8,948 nt of DNA from Desulfuromonas sp. SDB (GTDB taxonomy: Bacteria > SDB-A): assembly GCA_001412365.1 (NCBI GenBank), contig LKUE01000344.1, positions 1 through 8,948 on the forward strand, written 5' to 3'. The notes below the pieces were generated by a model. The model was not told the DNA's origin, ran no database searches, and was given only the letters and a program-made list of their open reading frames with translations. Positions 1 through 6,595 of this stretch are shown here, one piece after another; position 1 is the stretch's first letter, and the number at the start of each line of letters is the position of its first letter. The translations under genes and the position numbers were made by a program.

Positions 1-342
1 TTTGTGGATAAATTTTCAAAAAAACACAATTTAAAAAAGTCACTGTCTGCTCAAGCAAAACGATATTTGATCACCAGAAAATGGAAGGGAAATGTCCGGG
101 AACTTGAAAATGTCCTGGAAAAGGTGGTGGTTTTGGGAGAACAGGAGACTATAACTGTTTCTGATTTTGAAGAGGAATTGAAATTAAACGAAAATTATGA
201 AATCAAAACCTTAGATGAAATTGAAAAAAATGCAATTATTAAAACCTTGCAGTCTTTTGAATATGATAAAAAGAAAACTGCGGAAATGTTGGGTATTAAT
301 TTATCCACCTTGTACCGAAAACTAAAAAAATATGCGATATAA
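1..342 (+). CDS. Sigma-54-dependent response regulator (NtrC family), C-terminal part only
   Basis: This is the 3' end of an enhancer-binding activator of sigma-54 RNA polymerase. The frame is open from base 1, so the receiver domain, Walker motifs and GAFTGA loop lie upstream of the window, and the GTG at 4 is not a real start. Visible residues 1-60 match the end of the AAA+ domain, including WKGNVRELEN (28-37), the family signature usually written WPGNVRELEN; here the Pro is Lys. Residues about 89-110 (KKKTAEMLGINLSTLYRKL) are a Fis-type helix-turn-helix that binds upstream activating sequences. The last 11 bases overlap the start of the O-antigen-ligase-like gene, so the regulator is co-transcribed with the polysaccharide genes. 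A two-component role is inferred from family architecture; the receiver domain is not visible. The family call is secure; the target promoters are unknown, and I saw no convincing -24/-12 element in the window. Confidence 0.93.
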   Translation, partial: FVDKFSKKHNLKKSLSAQAKRYLITRKWKGNVRELENVLEKVVVLGEQETITVSDFEEELKLNENYEIKTLDEIEKNAIIKTLQSFEYDKKKTAEMLGINLSTLYRKLKKYAI

Positions 343-2395
343 AGTAAATTTAACTAAGACCCAAACCACCCTGATCCTCAGCCTAATATACGGCTGTTTG
401 TTTTTATTGACTTTGTTCAGCGGAGGAATTACTCCCTATGGTCCTTATATTCTGGAAGTAATTGTTTTTGGAACTGCAATTCTCTGGTTTATCTGGTTTT
501 CCCGGAAAAATTATTCGATATATTTTTCTAAATTCTATTGGCTGTTAATGCTGTTCATGGTTTGGTGTTTTTTTTCCGCCTGGTTATCTGATTATGTTTA
601 TTTCAGTTTAATGAGGTGCAAAGAATGGATCGCTTTTTCCTTACTGATATTTTTATCCAGTCAGATCTATAAAGATTATTCCAAATATTTTTCCTTTCAA
701 GTAGTAGTGGTGTTCTTTTCTCTTTTTCAATCCATTGTGGGAATAATTCAATTTTTTGGCTTCAATTATTCAAGGGCGGTGGGAACCTTCGGAACATATG
801 CAAATTTTTATTCTCATTTTATAGGGGTGGGATTTCTCATTGCGATGTGGTGGATATTTAAATCCACCATCAGAAGATCACGCAGAGAAAAAATATTAAT
901 ATGGGTTCCTGCCATAATAATTGGTATAGCTTTAGTTTTATCAGGATCTCGTATATTAGTTCTGATGATAATACCTTTATCCTTATTTGCCAATTCCTGG
1001 AGCAGAAGGATTTTCATATTTATTATGGCGATAATATTAATTTTGGGTGGATTTGTAGTCGCCCATAATTACGGCGGCAGAAATATTTTCACCGGTGATC
1101 CCTATCATTTTGCCCGAATTGAGATATGGCAGCAGAGTATAAGGTTGTTCAGGGATAATCCAATTACCGGATATGGTCCAGGTAGTTTTATTGAAGTATC
1201 CCACCGGGAAAATTTCCCTTCGGGCGAGGGAATTGTGAATTACAGCAAAATTGCCAAATATGCCCACCAAAATTATCTGGAATTAGCAGTAGAGACAGGG
1301 ATAGTGGGCTTGTTACTGATGATGTTATTGTTTTGGGGAGCAATTAAAAATTTCTTTGATTCCGAAACAAGGTTGGAAAATAACTTAAAGTTAGTTTCCA
1401 TTTTGATAATGTGGTTTATCATCATCGGTTTTTTTGACACCTTTATGTATCCGCCTTCTTTGGAAGTTGTACTGGCATTACTGTTGGGAATGGCTATTCC
1501 GGTTAAAGAGTACCGCTTTAGCGGGAGAAGTGGAATTAGACTTAAAAGGTTCGGATTAATTTTTATCAGTTTAATTTCTTTTTGGACTATATGTTCCGGA
1601 GTGGGAGGATTATTAATACATTTAGCCTTGGGTGAAATTAAACAGGGATCTCCGGAAAATGTTAATCAAGCTAAAAGGATCTTAAAAGTTGCTAAATACC
1701 TGGTGCCTACTCATCCTGACATTTACTTACTGAACAGTTATGTTTATGAATACTATTATTTATGGTCAGGTAATAAAACTTGGCTGGAATTTGCTTATGA
1801 GCAAGCTGAAATTTCAGCTGAAGACGACTACTCTCCCCAACGCTGGCATAGGTTGTTACAATTAGCTGAACAGATGAATTTAAGAAAAGAGAAAAATATG
1901 ATTCTTGATAAATTAATTGAAATTAAACCTTATGACCCAACCTACTTTTTGAAAAAAGCGGAAATTATTGACAATATATTTCAAAGAGAATCTCTATTGA
2001 AAAGAGCTTACCAGTTGGAACCAAATTTTATCGGAGTAGCAGCTGAATTATACCGGGCTGGACTTATTGAGGACAGTGCGGTCATCCACTGGAATTTTGA
2101 TTCACTACTCCTGCTTTCTGAAAATGAACAGGATACTTGGCTGGTTTCAAACTATCCCTCCGTAAATATAATCAGCAATATTTTGGTGTTAAAAGGCTAC
2201 AGCGATTCTGCAATTGAACTGTGGCAAAGGATTTTTCCAATTTACGGTTATGATTTTAAATATGTTCAAGCTTATGTGGAATTTTTAACTTTGAAAAATT
2301 TTGATATTCAATTAGATAAATTTTTAGATACACTTAACTGTTATCCCCAGGGACCGGAATTTTTGGACTCTCTTAAAAGATTGGATCTAATTTGA
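332..2395 (+). CDS. O-antigen ligase/polymerase-like membrane protein (Wzy_C family) with TPR-like C-terminal region
   Basis: This 687-residue polytopic inner-membrane protein belongs to the family that polymerises lipid-linked glycans (Wzy) or transfers them to an acceptor such as lipid A core (WaaL). Hydrophobic spans fill residues about 12-245 and 320-432. The Wzy_C core is recognisable: SGSR at 204-207, ARIEIW at 261-266, NPITGYGPGSF at 276-286 in a periplasmic loop, then AHQNYLEL and ETG at 311-323 leading into the next helix. Residues about 433-687 are soluble and helical with TPR-like repeats, for example around 444-458, 483-497 and 553-566. This is seen in long family members and could bind an acceptor or partner. 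The ATG at 332 lies inside the end of the regulator gene, has no clear Shine-Dalgarno sequence and probably relies on translational coupling; the first membrane span begins directly after it, so no later start fits. Sequence cannot separate ligase from polymerase. Confidence 0.88.
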   Translation: MRYKVNLTKTQTTLILSLIYGCLFLLTLFSGGITPYGPYILEVIVFGTAILWFIWFSRKNYSIYFSKFYWLLMLFMVWCFFSAWLSDYVYFSLMRCKEWIAFSLLIFLSSQIYKDYSKYFSFQVVVVFFSLFQSIVGIIQFFGFNYSRAVGTFGTYANFYSHFIGVGFLIAMWWIFKSTIRRSRREKILIWVPAIIIGIALVLSGSRILVLMIIPLSLFANSWSRRIFIFIMAIILILGGFVVAHNYGGRNIFTGDPYHFARIEIWQQSIRLFRDNPITGYGPGSFIEVSHRENFPSGEGIVNYSKIAKYAHQNYLELAVETGIVGLLLMMLLFWGAIKNFFDSETRLENNLKLVSILIMWFIIIGFFDTFMYPPSLEVVLALLLGMAIPVKEYRFSGRSGIRLKRFGLIFISLISFWTICSGVGGLLIHLALGEIKQGSPENVNQAKRILKVAKYLVPTHPDIYLLNSYVYEYYYLWSGNKTWLEFAYEQAEISAEDDYSPQRWHRLLQLAEQMNLRKEKNMILDKLIEIKPYDPTYFLKKAEIIDNIFQRESLLKRAYQLEPNFIGVAAELYRAGLIEDSAVIHWNFDSLLLLSENEQDTWLVSNYPSVNIISNILVLKGYSDSAIELWQRIFPIYGYDFKYVQAYVEFLTLKNFDIQLDKFLDTLNCYPQGPEFLDSLKRLDLI

Positions 2396-3393
2396 TGCAA
2401 ATTGCAGCAGTGGGAGGGATAACTTTTGCTCTGTCCTTGATCGTGGTTCTTTATTCAACTCCTATCGCCCGAAAAGCGGCAATTTACTTTAAAATTCTTG
2501 ATTTTCCTGATGGAAAGTTGAAAAATCAAAAGCAGGCGGTACCCTATCTGGGAGGTATCTCCATATATGCTGCAGTGCTTATTTCCAGTGCTAGTTTATT
2601 GAGATTTGATACTGATATTCTGGGAATATTATTATCAGGAAGCATATTAATGCTGGTGGGGATTCTTGATGACCTGAAAGCATTGACTCCCATTATCAAA
2701 TTAGGTGGTCAGATATTTGCATGTTTTGTCATTGTCAAAGCAGATATTTTTATTGATGTTGTTTCCCTGCCCTGGTGGATTAATTTCCCTCTGACCATTT
2801 TATGGGTACTGACTATTATCAATACTTTTAACATCATTGATGTAATGGATGGGCTATGTATTACCGTTACTTTTTTCAGTTCCCTGTTTATAGCAGCCCT
2901 GGCGTTTTTAGCTGGTCAGAACATTTTAGGAATGCTGGCATTAAGTTTGTGTGCGGCTGCATTTGGCTTTTTTTGGTTTAATAAACCCCCTGCTAAAATT
3001 TATCTGGGAGATGCGGGGAGTATGTTAGTGGGTCTGTTTATTGCGGCAATGGCAATGAGTGTTCGATATACCTATCATTCAAATTTAGGTTTAATTGCTC
3101 CGGTGGTCGTTTTGGGTGTGCCCATATTTGAGTTGGTTCTGGTGGTGATTATTCGAACTTTAAACAAAAAACCGTTTTATTTAGGATCACCTGATCATTT
3201 TTCCCTTCGGCTGAAGAAATTGGGAATTAACAATTGGTGGATATTATTTATAGTTTCATTAGTCAGTATTTTACTGGGGATAGGTTCAATTATTATTGTA
3301 TTGGGTTCGGCTACAACCGGCATTGTAACCGCTGGGTTGATAGTTGTAATGATGCTGATAGCCGGGGTTTTATTGTCAATGGTAAAAGTATAG
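2395..3393 (+). CDS. Polyprenyl-phosphate glycosyl-1-phosphate transferase (WecA/MraY family)
   Basis: This multi-span membrane enzyme transfers a sugar-1-phosphate from a UDP-sugar, in WecA UDP-GlcNAc, to undecaprenyl phosphate, the first step of lipid-linked glycan assembly. It has 332 residues, a normal family length. Motifs in order: VPYLGGI (about 49-55), GILDDLKALTP with the metal/substrate aspartates D92-D93, NTFNIIDVMDGL (143-154), and IYLGDAGS (202-209) carrying the catalytic-site aspartate. The last cytoplasmic loop has SPDHFSLRLKKLG (about 265-277) where WecA has a His-rich HIHH-type motif, so only one His remains and the sugar specificity should not be assumed. Ten or eleven hydrophobic spans fill the rest. 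I chose the ATG at 2395, which shares one base with the preceding stop (TGATG), a coupling arrangement; an in-frame TTG at 2392 is possible but less likely. Placed directly behind the ligase-like gene, it probably primes the same glycan. Confidence 0.92.
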   Translation: MQIAAVGGITFALSLIVVLYSTPIARKAAIYFKILDFPDGKLKNQKQAVPYLGGISIYAAVLISSASLLRFDTDILGILLSGSILMLVGILDDLKALTPIIKLGGQIFACFVIVKADIFIDVVSLPWWINFPLTILWVLTIINTFNIIDVMDGLCITVTFFSSLFIAALAFLAGQNILGMLALSLCAAAFGFFWFNKPPAKIYLGDAGSMLVGLFIAAMAMSVRYTYHSNLGLIAPVVVLGVPIFELVLVVIIRTLNKKPFYLGSPDHFSLRLKKLGINNWWILFIVSLVSILLGIGSIIIVLGSATTGIVTAGLIVVMMLIAGVLLSMVKV

Positions 3394-3402
3394 AAGTTAA
3401 CC

Positions 3403-3407
3403 GGGAG
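3403..3407 (+). promoter_or_regulatory. Shine-Dalgarno site setting the start of the flavoprotein gene
   Basis: GGGAG ends five bases before the ATG at 3413. The in-frame GTG at 3407 overlaps this site and has no ribosome binding site of its own at a suitable distance. The protein starting at 3413 (MDVVIGGAGISG) begins as expected for a Rossmann FAD protein. Both points favour 3413. Confidence 0.6.
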
Positions 3408-3412
3408 TGTTT

Positions 3413-4684
3413 ATGGATGTAGTTATCGGTGGAGCAGGGATTTCCGGTTTAACCATGGGATATTTTCTGGATAAGAAAAAAAGAGATTATATCCTGCTGG
3501 AGAAACAGTCAGAGCCGGGAGGTCTGTGCAGATCTATTCATCAGCAGGGTTTTATTTTTGACTACACCGGTCACCTTCTGCATTTTCGTTATCCGGAAAT
3601 AGAAAGCTTTATTAAATCGCTTAACTTAAAGCTGTTATCTCATAAACGAAGAGCTTATATTTTTTTTAATGGCAAGTTGATCTCTTATCCTTTCCAGTTG
3701 AACTTACATCAATTGCCTCCGGAAATAGGCTACCATTGCCTCTATGATTTTATTCAACGACGCTCTTGTCCTAATCCTCAAAATTCCGAAGAGTTTTTTG
3801 TCAGTGAATTCGGTAAAAGCATATTCCAGTATTTTCTGGAACCTTATAACCAGAAATTATGGACGATAAAACCCAAATACATTATCCCCGACTGGATGGG
3901 GAGATTTGTACCGCATGTTCAGTTATCAGAAGTGCTTAAACCATTATTTTCCGGAGAAGAGATAACCGATAAAGGATATAATCCTTTTTTTTATTACCCT
4001 CAAAATGGCATTTCTGAACTTCCCCTCAGTTTAGTAAAAAAAATAAGTCAAATTAAGCTGAACCAGGAGATAATCGAAGTAAATTGGAAAGAGAAGAAGG
4101 TGATCACTGAACAGGGGACCTATCCTTATGGTAAATTGATTTGGACCCTGCCTCTTAAATCATTCTTGAATCTTGCACAACCAGCTGTTCCCGAGGTAAT
4201 TAAAAAAAGTTTTAATAATCTGCGTTCGGTAAAAGTTTTGGATCTGGAGATGGGATTTGAGGGGAAGTCCCCTGAATATCACTGGGTTTACTTACCTGAA
4301 GAAAATATACTGCCCTACCGGGTAGGTTGTTCTTCAAATTTCTACCAGGGAAAACCGGGTCAATTTTCAATTTATGCTGAAATTGCCTTCAGCCGTTACA
4401 AAAAAATTCCTCCCGGAGATAAAAAAGCAGTTTTAGAAAAGGTGATTAGCAGTTTAAAAAAATATAAACTAATTGATTCTCAGGCAAAGTTACAAACTTA
4501 TATTGCCAGAGTTATTGATCCGGCTTATGTGATTTATGATAAAAACTGGAAACAGTCCCGCAAGAATATTTTTGTTTTTTTCGGCAAGCACTCCATTGTT
4601 CCAGTAGGAAGGTATGCTAAATGGTATTATGCTTCCATGGAAGATGTAATTTTCAACACACTGAAAATTGCGGAGATGATGTGA
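3413..4684 (+). CDS. FAD-dependent oxidoreductase/mutase-like protein (amine oxidase / UDP-galactopyranose mutase superfamily)
   Basis: This is a 423-residue cytoplasmic flavoprotein. The N-terminus is a classic dinucleotide-binding fold: VVIGGAGISGL (residues 3-13) supplies GxGxxG, E30 closes the second strand and would hold the ribose, and EPGGLC (34-39) is the usual second glycine motif. Residues 144-153 (PYNQKLWTIK) and the aromatic-rich middle resemble the UDP-galactopyranose-mutase/protoporphyrinogen-oxidase branch. GRYAKWYYASMED (399-411) is the C-terminal FAD-contact motif. In polysaccharide clusters such proteins usually rearrange or oxidise a nucleotide sugar or lipid-linked sugar, for instance by ring contraction of a hexopyranose to the furanose; that role is inferred from superfamily and location. 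The gene is too divergent to be called glf. It follows the transferase by 19 bases and precedes the GT4 gene by 4, within one operon. A carotenoid- or porphyrin-type oxidase is an unlikely alternative here. Confidence 0.82.
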   Translation: MDVVIGGAGISGLTMGYFLDKKKRDYILLEKQSEPGGLCRSIHQQGFIFDYTGHLLHFRYPEIESFIKSLNLKLLSHKRRAYIFFNGKLISYPFQLNLHQLPPEIGYHCLYDFIQRRSCPNPQNSEEFFVSEFGKSIFQYFLEPYNQKLWTIKPKYIIPDWMGRFVPHVQLSEVLKPLFSGEEITDKGYNPFFYYPQNGISELPLSLVKKISQIKLNQEIIEVNWKEKKVITEQGTYPYGKLIWTLPLKSFLNLAQPAVPEVIKKSFNNLRSVKVLDLEMGFEGKSPEYHWVYLPEENILPYRVGCSSNFYQGKPGQFSIYAEIAFSRYKKIPPGDKKAVLEKVISSLKKYKLIDSQAKLQTYIARVIDPAYVIYDKNWKQSRKNIFVFFGKHSIVPVGRYAKWYYASMEDVIFNTLKIAEMM

Positions 4685-4688
4685 AATA

Positions 4689-5834
4689 ATGAAATCGCGT
4701 TTAAATTTTACCGCGGTTGAGATTATTACTAAACTTCAGCGGGGTGGAGCTCAACTGACTACTTTGGAAATTAACCGTCATTTTAGCAATAGTTTTTTAA
4801 TTACAGGAAAAGGCGGAGAATTATTTGAAGAAGCAAAACAGCATTTAAACGAACGTTTAATCATTGCACCCCACCTCTACCGTGAAATAAATTTCTATTA
4901 CGATATTAAAGCATTGGTGGAAATAATTGAAATATTAACCTGCCTGAAAAGACATTACCGGAATTTAATTGTCCATACTAACAGTTCTAAAGCCGGTATA
5001 CTGGGAAGACTGGCGGCAAGGTTACTTCATCTTCCGGTGTTTCATACTGTTCACGGATGGAGTTTTAATCCCTGCCAACATAAAATATTTCAATGGCTGA
5101 TTATCCATGGAGAGAGGTTATTAGCCAAATATACCAGGAAAATTATAGTGGTGACCAAAGAGGATATCGGTAAAGGATTAAACTGTAAAATTGGTGAATT
5201 TAATCAATATGAGGTCATTCGCGCGGTGGTTCCCCTGGAGCAATATCAAAATTGCAGTGGATTGAAAATAAGAACAGAATTGAATATTCAGTCAGATAAT
5301 CCGGTAATTGGCAGTGTTGCTGTTTTTAAACCTCAAAAAGCTCCTTTTGATTTTGTTCAGGCTGCCGCTGAAGTAGTTAAACAATGTCCCCGGGCTGAGT
5401 TTATAATTGCAGGAGGAGGACCTATGTTAAATCCAGCCAGGGAGTTAGCGGAAAAACTGAATATCCGGGATAAGATACATTTTTTAGGGTGGAGAAAAGA
5501 TATCCCCGAAGTGATAAACGCCCTGGATATATTTATACTTACCTCCCTTTGGGAAGGATTACCTCAGGTTATTTTACAGGCGATGATGGCTTCCAAACCG
5601 GTTATAGCTAATGCAGTGGATGGATCTAAAGAAGTTGTAGTTCATGGGGTTAACGGTTACCTGGTCCCCCCAGGGTGTCCGCATTTAATTGCCCAAAAAA
5701 TCATTGAACTGATAAATAATCCCAGCAAAAGGAATGAAATGGGAAAAAGAGGCAAAGCAGGTATTTATCCTGAATTTTCCCTGGAGAGGATGCTGAACAA
5801 AATAACTGTGGTTTTCCAGGATTTAGCTTACTGA
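4689..5834 (+). CDS. Family 4 glycosyltransferase (GT-B fold)
   Basis: This 381-residue cytoplasmic or peripheral-membrane enzyme would add a sugar from a nucleotide donor to the growing lipid-linked glycan. The N-terminal acceptor domain has the glycine loop LQRGGAQ (16-22), HTNSSKAGILGRLAARL (96-112) and HTVHGW (119-124). The C-terminal donor domain has GSVAVFKPQK (208-217), AGGGP (241-245), LGWRKDIPEVINALDIF (266-282) and SLWEGLPQVILQAMM (286-300). The EX7E signature of GT4 enzymes is altered: E289 is present but the residue eight positions on is Q297. Length and fold are otherwise complete. The gene starts four bases after the flavoprotein stop, with a weak GGAG at 4672-4675 that is rather distant (13 bases), so translation is probably coupled. 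It is the last gene of the polysaccharide operon seen here; I find no clear hairpin terminator after it. Donor and acceptor sugars cannot be read from sequence. Confidence 0.92.
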   Translation: MKSRLNFTAVEIITKLQRGGAQLTTLEINRHFSNSFLITGKGGELFEEAKQHLNERLIIAPHLYREINFYYDIKALVEIIEILTCLKRHYRNLIVHTNSSKAGILGRLAARLLHLPVFHTVHGWSFNPCQHKIFQWLIIHGERLLAKYTRKIIVVTKEDIGKGLNCKIGEFNQYEVIRAVVPLEQYQNCSGLKIRTELNIQSDNPVIGSVAVFKPQKAPFDFVQAAAEVVKQCPRAEFIIAGGGPMLNPARELAEKLNIRDKIHFLGWRKDIPEVINALDIFILTSLWEGLPQVILQAMMASKPVIANAVDGSKEVVVHGVNGYLVPPGCPHLIAQKIIELINNPSKRNEMGKRGKAGIYPEFSLERMLNKITVVFQDLAY

Positions 5835-5853
5835 ATAAATAAATTTAAATATT

Positions 5854-6066
5854 CTATTTTTTGTGGTCAGGGGAAATTTTATGTTCAGCGAATCCTATAA
5901 CTGCCACCGCCAAGGCAATTAACAGTAAAATTCCATTAGCTTTTAATATTTTACCGCCTTTGCCTATTTCATCACTTAGTAAAACTGAAAAAGAATAAAA
6001 TAAATCAATAATTCCAATTATAATTAAGGCAGCCCAGTAAGTTTTATTAATAACTCCCCCTTGATC
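5854..6066 (-). pseudogene. Small two-helix membrane protein ORF without a canonical start codon
   Basis: Read on the minus strand, the frame is open from 6066 to a TAG stop at 5854-5856 and reads like real protein. It has a hydrophobic segment TYWAALIIIGIIDLFY, a charged loop with SDEIGKGGK, a second hydrophobic segment GILLLIALAVAVIGF, and a polar tail ending ISPDHKK. There is no ATG, GTG or TTG early in this frame. A near-perfect Shine-Dalgarno GGGGGAG (complement of 6054-6060) lies just upstream. The sequence after it, TTATTAATAAAAC, would give an ideally spaced ATG AAA ACT TAC with a single added G, so a one-base loss at the start codon, or a sequencing error, would explain it. An ATT start at 6051 is possible but sits only two bases from the Shine-Dalgarno. 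I do not recognise a family. It converges on the GT4 gene with a 19-base gap. Confidence 0.5.
6054..6060 (-). promoter_or_regulatory. Strong orphan Shine-Dalgarno sequence
   Basis: The minus strand carries GGGGGAG here, stronger than the ribosome binding sites of most + strand genes in the window. It sits directly before the start-less small membrane ORF and supports the view that a gene was, or is, translated from about 6045 leftward. Confidence 0.5.
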
Positions 6067-6263
6067 TCATCAATGGAGTAACCTTTGCCAATCCCTCTAT
6101 TGCAGGATGTTTTAATATAATTGAAAATTGATACTTGTTTAAATAATCAACTGAATATAAAGTTAAAACAGCAGTACAAATCATCAACTGAGTTTACAAC
6201 GGCATGATAATATTCACAAATATTAGTTAAACAGATGTAAATGGAAATATTTCAGGAAATAGG
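6067..6263. other. AT-rich spacer with no supported gene
   Basis: This is the remainder of the 429-base gap between the GT4 gene and the 71-residue membrane protein gene. Short open frames exist on the minus strand, for example complement 6047-6184 (45 residues), and another that reads GIGKGYSIDEIKGELL near 6055-6105. None has a ribosome binding site or a recognisable family. They could be the remains of a gene upstream of the small membrane ORF. A 7-bp AT-only inverted repeat lies at 6208-6225. I could not identify a convincing -35/-10 pair for the downstream gene. Confidence 0.5.
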
Positions 6264-6479
6264 ATGATTGAATTTTTCAGTTGTTCGGTAATAATTAGCG
6301 TTTTAGTGTTGATAGTAGTGGTTATTTATCTGCTGCTCAGAGTAATTGACAATGTAAAAAATCAGAATAAACTTGATTTTCGAAGATCCCCTAAAAATCC
6401 TAAGTACAATGAAAAAATAGATAAAATTATTGATAAAGCAGAAGAAGCTGAATTTGAAGAGTATGATGATAAAAGATAA
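6264..6479 (+). CDS. Small single-span membrane protein with charged tail, unknown function
   Basis: This is a 71-residue protein. Residues about 5-26 (FSCSVIISVLVLIVVVIYLLL) form one strongly hydrophobic helix; the rest is hydrophilic, first basic (RVIDNVKNQNK, RRSPKNPK), then mixed and acidic (EEAEFEEYDDKR), predicted helical from about 48 on. By the positive-inside rule the tail should be cytoplasmic. AGGA at 6254-6257, six bases before the ATG, is a good ribosome binding site. The gene stands alone: 429 bases after the GT4 gene and 116 bases before the propeller gene, same strand. I recognise no family. It could be an accessory subunit or membrane tether, but nothing in the sequence says of what. 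Good start, ribosome binding site and composition make it likely to be a real gene. Confidence 0.65.
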   Translation: MIEFFSCSVIISVLVLIVVVIYLLLRVIDNVKNQNKLDFRRSPKNPKYNEKIDKIIDKAEEAEFEEYDDKR

Positions 6480-6582
6480 TACCTGCCCGTGTTTTCATTG
6501 TTTTTTAAGTATAGTTAAGTTATGTTCAAAATTTCAAATAAAATATGAAAATTTAAATTTCTCCGGAGTACTGTTGAGTTGA

Positions 6583-6588
6583 AAGGAG
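6583..6588 (+). promoter_or_regulatory. Consensus Shine-Dalgarno of the beta-propeller gene
   Basis: AAGGAG (within GAAAGGAG), seven bases before the ATG at 6596, is the best ribosome binding site on the + strand here. It fixes the start of the propeller gene and suggests efficient initiation independent of upstream translation. Confidence 0.75.
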
Positions 6589-6595
6589 AAAGGGC

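Noticed and set aside
814-1270. Two minus-strand open frames (814-1017 and 1037-1270) inside the ligase-like gene
   Set aside because: They lie antisense to a well-supported membrane protein gene, lack ribosome sites and have no recognisable motifs.
3234-3422. Short + strand frame across the end of the WecA-like gene
   Set aside because: It overlaps a gene with full family motifs in another frame and encodes nothing recognisable.
5835-5860. Terminator after the GT4 gene
   Set aside because: The sequence is AT-rich with a T-run but no stable GC-containing stem.
6208-6225. Inverted repeat TAATATT-CACA-AATATTA as a terminator or operator
   Set aside because: A 7-bp AT-only stem in AT-rich DNA is weak and expected by chance; no T-run follows.
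6498-6526. TTGTTT, 17 bases, TATGTT as a promoter for the propeller gene
   Set aside because: Spacing is right but only 3 and 4 bases match the consensus; this is expected often in such AT-rich DNA.
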